A stretch of DNA of 64,000 nt, taken from the NCBI RefSeq assembly GCF_016772275.1, contig NZ_CP065425.1:3848001-3912000 (forward strand), given 5' to 3'. The DNA is from Heyndrickxia vini. GTDB lineage: Bacteria > Bacillota > Bacilli > Bacillales > Bacillaceae_C. Positions 9,119 to 18,415 of this stretch are shown here, piece by piece. The position numbers were made by a program, and so were the translations under genes. The number at the start of each line of letters is the position of its first letter. Position 1 is the stretch's first letter. The notes under the pieces are model-generated. The model was not told the origin of the DNA, made no database searches, and saw nothing but the letters and a program-made list of their open reading frames with translations.

Positions 9119-9138
9119 TTAATCAAACGTTTGATTAA
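9119..9138. promoter_or_regulatory. palindromic operator-like site 2
   Basis: TTAATCAAACGTTTGATTAA is a perfect 20-bp palindrome in the 505-bp gap between pspA and htpG. With the site at 9063-9082 it forms a pair that looks like the binding sites of one dimeric repressor. Confidence 0.55.
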
Positions 9139-9254
9139 TAGTTTTGTAGAAATATGACCCAATTTGTCACAAAAGAAGATATTTTAATTTAAATGCGGTT
9201 TGAGACAACTGATAGTAAATAAATCATAGTAATTCCTAACAATTAGTCCTAAAA

Positions 9255-9299
9255 AAAAAACAAAGGGTTGTCTGACACTTTTTGTTCAGACAACCCTTT
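9255..9299 (-). terminator. htpG terminator
   Basis: A perfect 14-bp stem, AAAGGGTTGTCTGA (9262-9275) with TCAGACAACCCTTT (9286-9299), is followed on the minus strand by a run of T. It lies immediately behind the htpG stop. Confidence 0.9.
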
Positions 9300-9303
9300 T
9301 CCT

Positions 9304-11181
9304 TTATACCATTACTTTACAAATATCATTCGTAAACTCAACCGGATCGTTGATCGGTAAACCTTCAATTAACAAGGCTTGATTGTATAAAAGGTTTGTG
9401 AATAGTTTTACTTTGTCCTTGTCCTGTTCGAAAGCTGCTTTCAATGATTCAAATACTTCATGGTTCACATTAATTTCTAATACTTTATCCGCTTTTACTT
9501 GCTGATTGTTTGGCATTGCGTTTAGAACTTTTTCCATTTCAATCGATACTTCGCCTTCAGCTGTTAAACAAACAGGGTGTGATTTCAAACGTTTTGAAGC
9601 TCTAACACTTTTCACTTTGTCAGCCAATACTTCTTTCATATAATCGAATAGTTCTTTGCTTTCTTTCTCTTCTGATTCTGATTGTTTTTCGCTTTCTTCT
9701 TCAATGCCTAAGTCACCACTAGAAACGGATTTAAATTCTTTTTCTTTATAGTTCATAAGCATTTTGATTGCGAATTCATCGACATCGTCTGTGAAGTAGA
9801 GAATTTCGTATCCTTTTTCAGCGACAAGTTCTGTTTGTGGCAGTTTGTCAATTCGTTCGATTGAATCACCTGTTGCATAATAAATGTATTTTTGATCTTC
9901 AGGCATTCTTGATACGTATTCATCTAAAGTGACTAATTTCTTCTCTTTTGATGAATAGAACATAATTAAGTCTTGCAACACGTCTTTATCTTGTCCGAAA
10001 TCATTGTAGACGCCAAATTTCAATTGTCTACCGAACGAGTTATAGAACTTTTCATATTTTTCACGGTCGTCTTTTAACAGACTTTCCAATTCACGTTTAA
10101 TCTTGCTCTTAATGTTTTTTGCTATGAATTTCAGTTGTTTATCTTGTTGTAAAATTTCACGTGAAATGTTTAAAGATAAATCTTCTGAATCAACCATTCC
10201 TTTTACAAAGCTAAAGTAGTCAGGAAGCAGGTCGGAGCATTTTTCCATAATTAACACGCCATTTGAATAAAGCTCTAGTCCTTTTTCAAATTCTTTTGAG
10301 TAATAATCGAAAGGAATGTTTTCCGGAATAAATAAAATCGCATTGTACCTTACTGTCCCATCGACTTTAATATGAATATGTTTTAACGGTTTATCGAAGC
10401 CATAACGTTTTTCTTGATAAAAATTGTCATAATCTTCAGGTGTTAGCTCGCTTTTATTTTTTCTCCAAATCGGAACCATGCTATTAATGGTTTGTTCCTC
10501 TTTGAACTCTTCATATTCGTTTTCGCTGCCTTCTTTTAGCTTGCTGCTTGTTACTTCCATTTTGATTGGGTAGCGGATAAAATCGGAATATTTCTTGATG
10601 ATGGCTTTTAAACGATATTCATCTAAATATTCGTCATACTGTTCATCTTCCGTGTTCTCTTTAATTTTCAGAGTGATTTCAGTACCAACGGAATCTTTAT
10701 CACATGGCTCGATTTTGTACCCATCAGCACCTTTTGACTCCCATTTGTATGCTTCGTCACTGCCTAGTGCTTTACTGATAACGGTTAGCTCGTCTGCAAC
10801 CATAAACGCGGAGTAGAAGCCAACACCAAATTGACCAATGATATCATGGCCATCCTTTGCTTCATTTTCGCTTTTGAATGCTAAAGAACCACTTTTCGCA
10901 ATCGTTCCAAGATTGTTTTCTAGCTCTTCTTTTGTCATCCCGATCCCAGTATCAGCGATTTTTAATGTTCTATTTTCTTTATCGGCATCGACTTTAATAA
11001 AATAGCTGTCTTTATCAAAGCGTAATGAATCATCTGTTAATGCTTTGTAATAAATTTTATCGATCGCATCACTAGCATTCGAAATTAATTCTCTTAAGAA
11101 GATTTCTTTTTGTGAATAGATGGAGTTAATCATCATTTCTAACAGTCGTTTCGACTCTGCTTTAAATTGCTTCTTTGCCAT
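9304..11181 (-). CDS. htpG: Hsp90 chaperone HtpG
   Basis: HtpG is the bacterial Hsp90, an ATP-dependent cytoplasmic chaperone. The start is ATG 11181, preceded by GGAAGGAG; the open frame continues to 11220 without a site. The 625-residue product starts [18 protein letters not shown]. The GHKL ATP-binding motifs are [25 protein letters not shown] and [12 protein letters not shown]. The middle domain contains SREILQQ, and the C-terminal dimerisation region ends near 620. It is monocistronic with its own terminator. A CIRCE operator lies 41 bases upstream, so the gene should be under HrcA. Confidence 0.96.
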   Translation of the reverse strand: MAKKQFKAESKRLLEMMINSIYSQKEIFLRELISNASDAIDKIYYKALTDDSLRFDKDSYFIKVDADKENRTLKIADTGIGMTKEELENNLGTIAKSGSLAFKSENEAKDGHDIIGQFGVGFYSAFMVADELTVISKALGSDEAYKWESKGADGYKIEPCDKDSVGTEITLKIKENTEDEQYDEYLDEYRLKAIIKKYSDFIRYPIKMEVTSSKLKEGSENEYEEFKEEQTINSMVPIWRKNKSELTPEDYDNFYQEKRYGFDKPLKHIHIKVDGTVRYNAILFIPENIPFDYYSKEFEKGLELYSNGVLIMEKCSDLLPDYFSFVKGMVDSEDLSLNISREILQQDKQLKFIAKNIKSKIKRELESLLKDDREKYEKFYNSFGRQLKFGVYNDFGQDKDVLQDLIMFYSSKEKKLVTLDEYVSRMPEDQKYIYYATGDSIERIDKLPQTELVAEKGYEILYFTDDVDEFAIKMLMNYKEKEFKSVSSGDLGIEEESEKQSESEEKESKELFDYMKEVLADKVKSVRASKRLKSHPVCLTAEGEVSIEMEKVLNAMPNNQQVKADKVLEINVNHEVFESLKAAFEQDKDKVKLFTNLLYNQALLIEGLPINDPVEFTNDICKVMV

Positions 11182-11221
11182 TTTCGTATCTCCTTCCAAA
11201 TTAAATACTCTACCTTTCATT

Positions 11222-11248
11222 TTAGCACTCTAACACAGGGAGTGCTAA
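11222..11248 (-). promoter_or_regulatory. CIRCE operator (HrcA site) of htpG
   Basis: TTAGCACTC (11222-11230), nine bases, then GAGTGCTAA (11240-11248) is the exact CIRCE consensus bound by HrcA. It lies between the promoter and the ribosome-binding site of htpG. A sigma-A -35, TTGACA, occurs on the minus strand at 11288-11283, with TTATTA 17 bases further on. Confidence 0.93.
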
Positions 11249-11386
11249 CTACATTATTTTAATAACATAAATGATTGGTTACTGTCAATTTATTGGATAG
11301 GTTAATTCTTTTGAAAAAAGAAGGAATCTTCGTACTCTTAACGAAACCTTTTCGGTAATCACTTTTGAAAGAGTTGAGATAAATGA

Positions 11387-11524
11387 ATGAAACTAAGAGT
11401 TATTAAGCAAACTGATGCAATCGCATTTGCACAAATATGTAAAGACATTGACGGATCTGGATTTATGCTTTATGAGCTGGGTGAAAGAGTCATCAATCTT
11501 GAGAAGGAAGAAAAAACTTCTTAA
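11387..11524 (+). pseudogene. N-terminal relic of a GNAT acetyltransferase
   Basis: A 45-codon frame encodes MKLRVIKQTDAIAFAQ... and FMLYELGER, which looks like the start of a GNAT N-acetyltransferase. It stops at 11524 within the target duplication of the MITE behind it. Joining the sequence across the MITE in the +1 frame gives NFLKEILKQMGHIYE before another stop, so the gene was already frameshifted and truncated before the insertion. The ribosome-binding site is weak. I regard it as non-functional. Confidence 0.6.
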
Positions 11525-11723
11525 AAGAAATCTCTATTAAATTGGATTGTTGATTTCCGCTGCAGGTACTCGCTTTCCGCGGGGCAGGCGATGAGCCTCC
11601 TCATCGCTTCGCTCCCCGCGGGGTCCCATCTGTCCAGCTGATCCCGCAGGAGTCTCGCACCTTCCGCTCCAATCAACATGGCGTCAATATCAATACTGAA
11701 CTTTAACAAAGCCTAAAAGAAAT
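11522..11723 (-). repeat. MITE copy 2 (reverse orientation)
   Basis: This copy occupies about 11530-11713 between direct repeats TAAAAGAAAT (11522-11531 and 11714-11723; at least 8 bp duplicated). One end reads CTCTATT...GATTGTTG like copy 1 with a changed GG, and the other end is AGCC. The core has the same architecture as the other copies: GCGGG/CCCGC, GATGGG/CTCATC, and GCGAAGC at 11612-11606. It lies inside the GNAT relic. Confidence 0.75.
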
Positions 11724-11766
11724 ATTAAAACAAATGGGACATATATACGAATGAGGGGGTAATTTT

Positions 11767-12333
11767 GTGAAAAAAAAAGTAATATGGGTTTCTAGTTTAA
11801 TTGTTTTCTTTATTGTATTATTTCTTATCTGCATCAATTGGTATTTTCCATATTCACCTATTAGTTTCACTAAATCGATTTCCTATGATGCTGATAATAT
11901 TGTTGTAAAGGCGTACAAAAAGGAATTAAATGATTTTAAAAACATTTACAATTCAAAGAAGAAAAACACACTAACTGATGATCGTACACAATACGTTCTG
12001 CCAATGTTTGAACAACAATGGTTAGTCAGTGGCAAACCAGTTAAGATAAAAGAATCCGATCAACTCAATACAATGTTAAATGAAGTAAAAGAGACGAAAG
12101 ACATATTAATCGAATTAGCCTTTCGCGAAAAATATTCACAGGAAACTAAAGAATATTTAAAGATGGCCCTTGTAACATGTCTTTCCTTGGAGAATGAGAT
12201 TGTCGAATTAAAAAACTCCAAATTCCATTCAAGGTCGACCTTGAATAGACAAATTCGCAATCTACATATGAGCTTTATTAGAAGCTTCGATATGTTTACA
12301 ACGTTTTATAAAGAGTATCATCATTTACGGTGA
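11767..12333 (+). CDS. hypothetical membrane-anchored protein
   Basis: The 188-residue product starts with GTG after GAGGGGGT. The N-terminus (KKKVIWVSSLIVFFIVLFLICINWYF) is a single membrane anchor or uncleaved signal; the rest is a helical, charged, extracytoplasmic domain with few cysteines. I recognise no family. It stands alone, with a MITE upstream and an amidase gene converging on it, and looks like an accessory gene. Confidence 0.65.
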   Translation: MKKKVIWVSSLIVFFIVLFLICINWYFPYSPISFTKSISYDADNIVVKAYKKELNDFKNIYNSKKKNTLTDDRTQYVLPMFEQQWLVSGKPVKIKESDQLNTMLNEVKETKDILIELAFREKYSQETKEYLKMALVTCLSLENEIVELKNSKFHSRSTLNRQIRNLHMSFIRSFDMFTTFYKEYHHLR

Positions 12334-12367
12334 GCGACTTTATCAGGATAGTGAGATTTTGATGAAA

Positions 12368-12385
12368 ACCGCCATTTAAGGCGGT
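12368..12385. terminator. hairpin between convergent genes
   Basis: ACCGCC, six bases, GGCGGT form a compact stem between the hypothetical gene and the amidase. The T-tract is weak on both strands, so it is a probable bidirectional terminator. Confidence 0.45.
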
Positions 12386-12395
12386 AATCATTATC

Positions 12396-13862
12396 TTATT
12401 TCAAACTTGGATTTCGGCGAGATAGGGTTGCTTGTTCAAAAGCATAACCTAATTTTATTAACACCCCTTCGCTGAATGCACCTGCTGCAAGCGTAATTCC
12501 AAAGGGTCTGCCATTTTCCATATAACCTGCTGGAAGTGCAATGGATGGGTAACCTGCTTTTGCACTTATTGTTGAACCGACATAGGCTGGAAAAAGAATA
12601 GCATCAAGTTCATATTTTTCTAATGCTTCATCAATCCCTTTATCACGTGCATAATATAAATCTTCTATTTTGGCTAACAAATATTCTGATTCTCTTAATG
12701 TATTAGATAATGAATCCCTAAATTCGAGTTTATCCTGACCATACTTCAGTGCTCTGTCTGAATGTTCCCGATTAAAGTCAATCAATTCTTTAATGGAATG
12801 CACCGGTATAGTAGATGGTAATTGTGCAAGAAAATTGTCCAAGCTATGCTTCATTTCATAATGATTGACCGACCAGCTCCACTTTCGATGAAAGCTAGGG
12901 AGATCAATATCAATAACCATCGTTGCCCCCGCCTCTTGCATAGAAAGGATGGCCTGCTCAAATAATCCTTCGTCATACTCACCCGGCATGAAGCAATTTT
13001 CAGGAGCTTGCGTAAATACGCCAATCTTTGCTCCTTTTAAACCATCTTTCTCTAGAAAACTAGTATAGTCCTTTCTTGCACGTTCATCACTTTTAAATGT
13101 TGCGGAATCCATTAGATCAACACCTGTTAAAGCGCCTAGTAAAATTGCTGCATCTGAAACGGATCTTGCCATCGGTCCTGCTGTATCTTGCGAATATGTA
13201 AAAGGAATGATTCCCGAACGACTAATTAATCCGACAGTTGGTTTAATTCCAACCACTGAATGTTGAACGGAAGGGCTTAATATCGAAGCATCCGTCTCCG
13301 TCCCAACAGCCAAAGCAGCAAAATTTGCAGCTACTGCAGCAGCTGATCCGGTACTTGATCCGCCGACGAAAAATTCAGATCCATACGGATTTACTACTTG
13401 TCCCCCCCTAGTACTATATCCAGCCCACATTTTACTAGACATCCCATTGGCAAGCTCTGTCATATTCGTCTTTCCTAAAATAACGGCTCCCGCCTCACGC
13501 AATTTTTCAACCAAAAAGGCATCTTTTTCACTGATATAGTTTTCTAAGGCTAATGTACCTGCACTTGTATGCATATAATCCTTTGTCGAAATATTATCCT
13601 TTAATAGAACGGGAATTCCATGAAGTGGTCCCCTTGCCCCTTTTGTTTTTCTCTCATGATCCAATCCTTCCGCAATAAAAATAGCATCGGGATTAATTTC
13701 AAGGATGGAGTTAATTTTCGGGCCATCTTGGTCATACTTGGCGATTCTTAATAAGTAGTACATTACGAGGTCTTTTGAAGTTAATTCACCGGCCGCCATC
13801 GCTGCCTGTATTTGTGTAATGGTTCTCTCCTCAAATAATCTATCATTAAAATTGTTTTCCAC
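12396..13862 (-). CDS. amidase-signature family hydrolase
   Basis: The 488-residue enzyme belongs to the amidase-signature family (same fold as GatA) with a Ser-cisSer-Lys triad: the lysine in PVLLKDNIS, the cis-serine and nucleophile in VGGSSTGSAAAVAA and ETDASILSP. It hydrolyses an amide bond; the substrate cannot be told. I chose GTG 13862 because AAGGAGAGAGG lies just upstream, while the ATG ten codons earlier has no site. It is monocistronic and divergent from the proline symporter. It is not the GatA of the tRNA amidotransferase, which is encoded at 31345-32802. Confidence 0.85.
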   Translation of the reverse strand: MENNFNDRLFEERTITQIQAAMAAGELTSKDLVMYYLLRIAKYDQDGPKINSILEINPDAIFIAEGLDHERKTKGARGPLHGIPVLLKDNISTKDYMHTSAGTLALENYISEKDAFLVEKLREAGAVILGKTNMTELANGMSSKMWAGYSTRGGQVVNPYGSEFFVGGSSTGSAAAVAANFAALAVGTETDASILSPSVQHSVVGIKPTVGLISRSGIIPFTYSQDTAGPMARSVSDAAILLGALTGVDLMDSATFKSDERARKDYTSFLEKDGLKGAKIGVFTQAPENCFMPGEYDEGLFEQAILSMQEAGATMVIDIDLPSFHRKWSWSVNHYEMKHSLDNFLAQLPSTIPVHSIKELIDFNREHSDRALKYGQDKLEFRDSLSNTLRESEYLLAKIEDLYYARDKGIDEALEKYELDAILFPAYVGSTISAKAGYPSIALPAGYMENGRPFGITLAAGAFSEGVLIKLGYAFEQATLSRRNPSLK

Positions 13863-14095
13863 TTTCCTCTCTCCTTTCAAATTAAATTTCATTTTCTATA
13901 ATGAACATCTACTGTAGTTTTCTTTATTATTCAGCTATACACCTTTGTTATGTCAAATTATTATTTAAAACTAGCTTTACACATTTTGTTTATTTTTGTA
14001 AAACTATTATTTTAAAATATCAATTTAACTTCTTAATAATCGTTCGCGAAACATGGGAAATAAGCTCCATTTGGATTATTTACAAAAATTATAAT

Positions 14096-14143
14096 TTTAC
14101 AAAACATACTTTTATTATATAATGAAAAGGTATTCATTATAAT
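14096..14143 (+). promoter_or_regulatory. promoter region of the proline symporter
   Basis: TTTACA (14096-14101), 16 bases and TATAAT (14118-14123) form a sigma-A promoter. A second TATAAT lies at 14138-14143. The stretch also contains two short inverted repeats of AATGAA/TTCATT type, which could bind a regulator. The remaining AT-rich 13863-14095 shows nothing else. Confidence 0.5.
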
Positions 14144-14175
14144 GAAAATTCATACAACTAGAGGGAGATGATTTG

Positions 14176-15657
14176 ATGACAGAAGATGTGTATAAACTCA
14201 TTGCTATCGGCCTTTACATGGTGATGATGTTATTAATTGGATTTTACGCTTATCGGAAGACAAGTAATTTAACCGATTATATGCTTGGGGGACGTTCCTT
14301 AGGACCGGCAGTTACCGCATTGAGTGCAGGTGCTGCGGATATGAGTGGTTGGTTATTAATGGGACTTCCTGGAGGACTTTATCTAAATGGTTTAGCTGAT
14401 GCTTGGATCGCGATTGGTTTAACAATTGGGGCATACTTAAACTGGATTCTTGTAGCACCGCGTTTACGTTCCTATACACAAGTTTCCAACGATTCGATTA
14501 CCATTCCATCTTTCCTGGAAAGCCGCTTTAAAGATTCTACGAAACTTTTAAGAGTCGTTTCATCACTTGTTATTTTAATATTTTTTACTTTTTATGTATC
14601 GTCCGGAATGGTATCAGGGGCCGTTTTCTTTAAAAGCTCCTTTGGATTGCATTATACTACTGGATTGTTCATCGTCGCCGGAGTAGTTGTTGCTTATACA
14701 TTGTTTGGCGGATTCCTGGCTGTTAGCTGGACTGATTTTGTTCAAGGTTTAATAATGGTCATTGCACTTTTACTTGTGCCGGCTATTGCTATTTTCAAAA
14801 CAGGTGGCCCTGCCGAAACATTTGATACAATTCGTTCAATCGACCCAACACTCCTAGATCTATTTAAAGGAACGAGTGTATTAGGGATTATTTCTGCTCT
14901 TGCATGGGGGCTTGGTTATGTTGGGCAACCGCATATTATCGTTCGTTTCATGGCTATTAAAACAATTAAAGAAACAAAAAGTGCTAGACGTATCGGAATG
15001 AGCTGGATGATTCTTTCATTACTTGGAACATCTTTAACAGCATTGATTGGGATTGCTTATTTCCATAATATCGGTGCTCCACTTGGAAAAGCCAATGCCG
15101 AAACTGTATTTATTCAACTTGGTTCCATACTATTCCATCCACTTGTAGCAGGACTTGTTTTGGCTGCCGTTCTCGCTGCAATTATGAGTACCGTATCTTC
15201 GCAATTAATTGTTACATCCAGTGCTTTGACAGAAGATATGTACAAATTAATGTTCCGACGCAATGCTTCCGATAAGGAACTCGTTTTCTTCGGTCGGATG
15301 GCTGTATTAGTTGTTGCTCTTATTGCTACTGTTTTAGCATTTGATCAAAATTCATCCATTTTGAAGCTTGTATCTTATGCGTGGGCCGGCTTCGGGGCAT
15401 CATTTGGACCGGTTGTATTCTTGAGTTTATTCTGGAAAAAGATGAACAACTGGGGTGCACTCTTTGGAATGATTACCGGTGCTCTCACCGTGATTATTTG
15501 GAAGATTGCTGGACTCGATGTAAGGCTTTACGAAATTGTACCAGGGTTTATCGCTAACTTAATCGTTGGGATTGTCGTTAGTTTAGCTACCTACAAACAC
15601 AATGATGAAATTGAAAAGGAATTCGAAGCGAGCAAAGTCTTAATGAAACAAGGGTAA
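14176..15657 (+). CDS. putP: sodium/proline symporter (PutP/OpuE family)
   Basis: This 493-residue sodium:solute symporter imports proline. It has about 13 hydrophobic segments and family motifs such as GGRSLGPAVTALSAGAADMSGW near residue 40 and SWTDFVQG in the middle. ATG 14176 follows GAGGGAG by eight bases. In B. subtilis the paralogue OpuE, which takes up proline for osmoprotection, is encoded near dgkB and rlmCD, so by position this is the OpuE counterpart. No proline catabolic genes are adjacent, which also favours an osmoprotective role. Confidence 0.9.
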   Translation: MTEDVYKLIAIGLYMVMMLLIGFYAYRKTSNLTDYMLGGRSLGPAVTALSAGAADMSGWLLMGLPGGLYLNGLADAWIAIGLTIGAYLNWILVAPRLRSYTQVSNDSITIPSFLESRFKDSTKLLRVVSSLVILIFFTFYVSSGMVSGAVFFKSSFGLHYTTGLFIVAGVVVAYTLFGGFLAVSWTDFVQGLIMVIALLLVPAIAIFKTGGPAETFDTIRSIDPTLLDLFKGTSVLGIISALAWGLGYVGQPHIIVRFMAIKTIKETKSARRIGMSWMILSLLGTSLTALIGIAYFHNIGAPLGKANAETVFIQLGSILFHPLVAGLVLAAVLAAIMSTVSSQLIVTSSALTEDMYKLMFRRNASDKELVFFGRMAVLVVALIATVLAFDQNSSILKLVSYAWAGFGASFGPVVFLSLFWKKMNNWGALFGMITGALTVIIWKIAGLDVRLYEIVPGFIANLIVGIVVSLATYKHNDEIEKEFEASKVLMKQG

Positions 15658-15662
15658 AATTT

Positions 15663-15690
15663 AAGGCCACCAATTTCGGTGGCCTTTGAC
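15663..15690. terminator. bidirectional terminator
   Basis: AAGGCCACC (15663-15671) and GGTGGCCTT (15678-15686) pair across a six-base loop and are followed by T-rich DNA. It separates the convergent symporter and dgkB genes. Confidence 0.85.
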
Positions 15691-15694
15691 TTTA

Positions 15695-16606
15695 TTAAAC
15701 TCTATCTTCAGGACGGATATGGTCAACTGGTACAAATACTTTTAAATGTCGATATAAGTTTTCAAATTCAGCGGGGACAATTCCACCAAATTCACCATCG
15801 ATATTTATTTGCATTTTTTCCGTTGAAGTGACTTTGATATGATTCGCGGATGTATATATGATGTTCGGATCATTCACATGGTTACCCGTAATCGCAGAAG
15901 AAACGACTCGAATAAATTCAGCAAGATTCGTTTTCTTTAAAATAATTAGCGAAAAAAGTCCATCATTAATTGATGAATCTGGAGCAAGCTTTTCAAACCC
16001 GCCGACAGAATTTGTTAATCCTACTAAGAAAAGCATCGCTTCACCTTCGAATAATTTTCCATCATACTCAATCCTTACCTCTGTAGCACGGATAGATGGG
16101 AGCATTTCGATTCCCTTCATATAATAGGCCAATTGACCAAGCATCGTTTTTAACTTACTTGGGACCTCATAAGTCAATTCAGTTAATCGTCCCCCACCAG
16201 CAATATTAATAAAATAACTATCGTTCATTTTTCCAATATCAACTGGGATGGTGTCACCCTGTACAATAATATCTGTAGCTGCTTCAATATCACGAGGGAT
16301 GTGGAGAGCTCTTGCAAAATCATTCGTCGTTCCGACTGGAATGACTCCTAACTTCGGACGGTATTTCTGTTCGGCAAGCCCGTTAACGACTTCATTAATG
16401 GTACCGTCTCCCCCAGCCGCAATAACAATGTCATACTTCCGTTTAACAGCTACTTTTGCCGCTTCAATCGCATCCCCAGCGGCTGTTGTCGCATGACATG
16501 AAGTTTCATATCCGGCAACTTCTAACTTTTTCAGAACTGTCGCAAGATGTTTCTTAAACACTTCACGCCCAGAGGTTGGATTATATATTATTCTTGCACG
16601 CTTCAT
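15695..16606 (-). CDS. dgkB: diacylglycerol kinase DgkB
   Basis: DgkB phosphorylates diacylglycerol, returning the lipid released during lipoteichoic acid synthesis to phospholipid metabolism. The start is ATG 16606 (MKRARIIYNPTSGRE), as in B. subtilis DgkB (YerQ), with AGGATG upstream; the frame is open further into a repeat without a site. The 303-residue protein has the catalytic-domain motifs AAGGDGTINEVVNG and GVIPVGTTNDFARAL and the C-terminal IDGEFGG. It is a single gene; a REP-like hairpin sits 30 bases upstream. Confidence 0.95.
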   Translation of the reverse strand: MKRARIIYNPTSGREVFKKHLATVLKKLEVAGYETSCHATTAAGDAIEAAKVAVKRKYDIVIAAGGDGTINEVVNGLAEQKYRPKLGVIPVGTTNDFARALHIPRDIEAATDIIVQGDTIPVDIGKMNDSYFINIAGGGRLTELTYEVPSKLKTMLGQLAYYMKGIEMLPSIRATEVRIEYDGKLFEGEAMLFLVGLTNSVGGFEKLAPDSSINDGLFSLIILKKTNLAEFIRVVSSAITGNHVNDPNIIYTSANHIKVTSTEKMQINIDGEFGGIVPAEFENLYRHLKVFVPVDHIRPEDRV

Positions 16607-16636
16607 TTTCATCATCCTACTCTTTTTGTTACAAAA

Positions 16637-16753
16637 TAAGAAAAGCCAAAGCGCCTTGCTCATCGATGTAAAAAACTTACCGGACTTTAAGCACTTACCG
16701 CAAGGAAAAGTCCTGAAGTTTTATATTCGATAGGCGCTGGAACTAGACAAAGC
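16637..16753 (-). repeat. REP-like hairpin repeat, copy C
   Basis: On the minus strand it reads CTAG-TTCC-AGCGCC ... GGCGCTTTGGCTTTTC, with the terminal AGCGCC/GGCGCT arms at 16733-16738 and 16650-16655 and an inner ATCGA/TCGAT pair. A GGACTTT/AAAGTCC stem lies in the middle. It is homologous to the two copies at 39455-39735. It lies in the leader of dgkB. Confidence 0.75.
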
Positions 16754-16870
16754 AGATATTTATTAGGAACATTAAACCTAAAATATAATTTAAAAACTCG
16801 TCTCTTTTAGTATATATTAGAACGAATTCGAAACAAATAGGTATATGAATCAACTCATTCTACACAGAAA

Positions 16871-16888
16871 ATCTGGCCGCAGCCAGAT
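16871..16888 (-). terminator. terminator of the sigma-factor operon
   Basis: ATCTGGC and GCCAGAT enclose a short loop, with T-rich DNA on both sides. It lies about 95 bases behind the broken last gene of the operon. The rest of 16754-16981 shows no gene. Confidence 0.6.
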
Positions 16889-16981
16889 CATTTTTCTTGT
16901 TTAGTCTACCGAGAATATCATACCGCTTTTGATTGTAAAAATCTAGTATAAGTAATTTTTGTCACATTTACATTGGAGGAA

Positions 16982-17345
16982 TTAGAAATAATCAATTGAT
17001 AAATTATCCGTTCCATATTTGACCATTTCCAATTTACTTTTTTGATTGCTTTTATCTATCCAAGATATTTGGCCAACATTAACTGTACGAATGGATAAAT
17101 TAGACCGGTCTTCTACTTGAATGTTTACTGTATATACTGAAGCGCGATTGACCAATTGTAATCATATTTTATAATAGGCTTTTCGAGTTTTGAAAAATAA
17201 AGTAAGCATAATATTTCTACCCCAAGTACGAACGATAAAACGGGCCGGCAGCATTCCAATGCAAGATTGGGGTTAGAACTAAAAATATACCTAAGAAAAC
17301 GAGTGAGGCACCCATTGAAAATGTTCCCAAACGCCATGATTTCAT
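16982..17345 (-). pseudogene. broken membrane-protein gene, last of ECF operon
   Basis: Starting at ATG 17345, which overlaps the previous stop, the frame reads MKSWRLGTFSMGASLVFLGIF and a membrane helix, then hits TAG after YRSYLG. The reading continues in another frame (VEILCLLYFSKLEKPIIKYDY) and again in a third (SVYTVNIQVEDRSNLSIRTV ... DNLSIDYF) before TAA at 16984-16982. Such two-helix proteins with a C-terminal soluble domain often close ECF operons in Bacillaceae, so the intact gene has been lost through at least two frameshifts and perhaps an internal deletion. Confidence 0.75.
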
Positions 17346-18415
17346 TGTTCACCAACTCCCTTCCTTTTATTCCTGACTATTAACTTAACGCCTCCGCCAA
17401 TCAGCAGGACACTGACAAGTGCAGTTTGAAAATATCTGTTGAACCAAACTTGTAAATCAATATTGATATAACGATAGATAATAGGGGATAAGGTTGGCAG
17501 TAATATATTCACAAATAAATAGTAAAGCCCGAGCACTAAAAGTCCAATACCTACCCACTTTTGGTGGTTAATTAAGTATGAAATGACAGGTTGGTCATTC
17601 ATTTCCTCTTTCCCGAACTTTGATGCCTTTTGCAACCCATCAAAAAAACTATAGAACCAAATGATAGGAACTAGAAACAAGAAAACTCCAAGTCGCATGA
17701 CATCTAAGATATAGATGGAGAATAAAAATGCGGCCATTAATTGAATTCCTCTTATTTGCAATCCTAAATAAAGATGGCCAACACCGGGAAAAATAGAAAG
17801 AAATGTAGCAATAGAACGACTCTTTTTCCCTTCCTCTCTTTTCATTTCAAGTTCTTCCAAAATGGATTGATCAATTAGTTCTTCCCCACATTGTTTTTTC
17901 GTTAACTGTTGCATAACATCAAAAAAACCGTATATCCAGATCACAAGAAGAAAGATTAGAAAAACAAGAAATTCTCCTCTTCCTGAAAGAAATGTTATAA
18001 AAATAACCATGACCCCAAACCCAAGGAATGATACTAAAATTGTTAGACCGCGATTCATCAACCCCAATTGAAAGTGACCAAGCCCCGGGACAAATGACAA
18101 AATAATAGAGTAAAACCGTTCTGTATCTGGATTAACGGATGTTGATACCGTTTGTTCATTAGTGCCATGTTGATATAATTTCGATGCTGTGATTCCTGTG
18201 TCAATAAAATTCACAATGTAAATCGCTAAAGCAAGAAAAATTGCTGCGAGAATAAACATTCCAACAAACATAATTTCTATTAAATACATCGCCATAAGTG
18301 CAAGTCCAAATGTAACAATTGTATAAAAGATTCCTCGACCTTTCCTTAGGTACATTAATCCACCACCAGGAAAAAAGGCTAATAAAAATGCGATAATTGG
18401 ATTTTTTTTATTCAT
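17342..18415 (-). CDS. multi-spanning membrane protein with three TM2-like repeats
   Basis: The 357-residue protein consists of three copies of a module of about 100 residues. Each begins with a PGxG motif (P16-G17, P110-G111, P210-G211; LSFVPGLGHFQLGL and LSIFPGVGHLYLGL), followed by one or two membrane helices and an aromatic FxD segment (NFIDTG, GFFDVM, SFFDGL). The PG-x-G-HxxLG pattern resembles TM2-domain proteins. The gene overlaps the anti-sigma stop (ATGA) with AGGAGGA upstream. It probably acts in the stress response governed by the neighbouring sigma factor; its exact role is unknown. Confidence 0.75.
   Translation of the reverse strand: MNKKNPIIAFLLAFFPGGGLMYLRKGRGIFYTIVTFGLALMAMYLIEIMFVGMFILAAIFLALAIYIVNFIDTGITASKLYQHGTNEQTVSTSVNPDTERFYSIILSFVPGLGHFQLGLMNRGLTILVSFLGFGVMVIFITFLSGRGEFLVFLIFLLVIWIYGFFDVMQQLTKKQCGEELIDQSILEELEMKREEGKKSRSIATFLSIFPGVGHLYLGLQIRGIQLMAAFLFSIYILDVMRLGVFLFLVPIIWFYSFFDGLQKASKFGKEEMNDQPVISYLINHQKWVGIGLLVLGLYYLFVNILLPTLSPIIYRYINIDLQVWFNRYFQTALVSVLLIGGGVKLIVRNKRKGVGEQ

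Noticed and set aside
14118..14155. CodY or FadR box before the proline symporter
   Set aside because: The AATGAA/TTCATT repeats share only parts of those consensus sequences. I report them only as possible regulator sites.
17125..17355. 76-codon frame MVNNEIMAFG... as a gene
   Set aside because: It joins the overlap of the upstream gene end with the middle piece of a broken membrane-protein gene. The better reading is a frameshifted pseudogene from 17345 to 16982.
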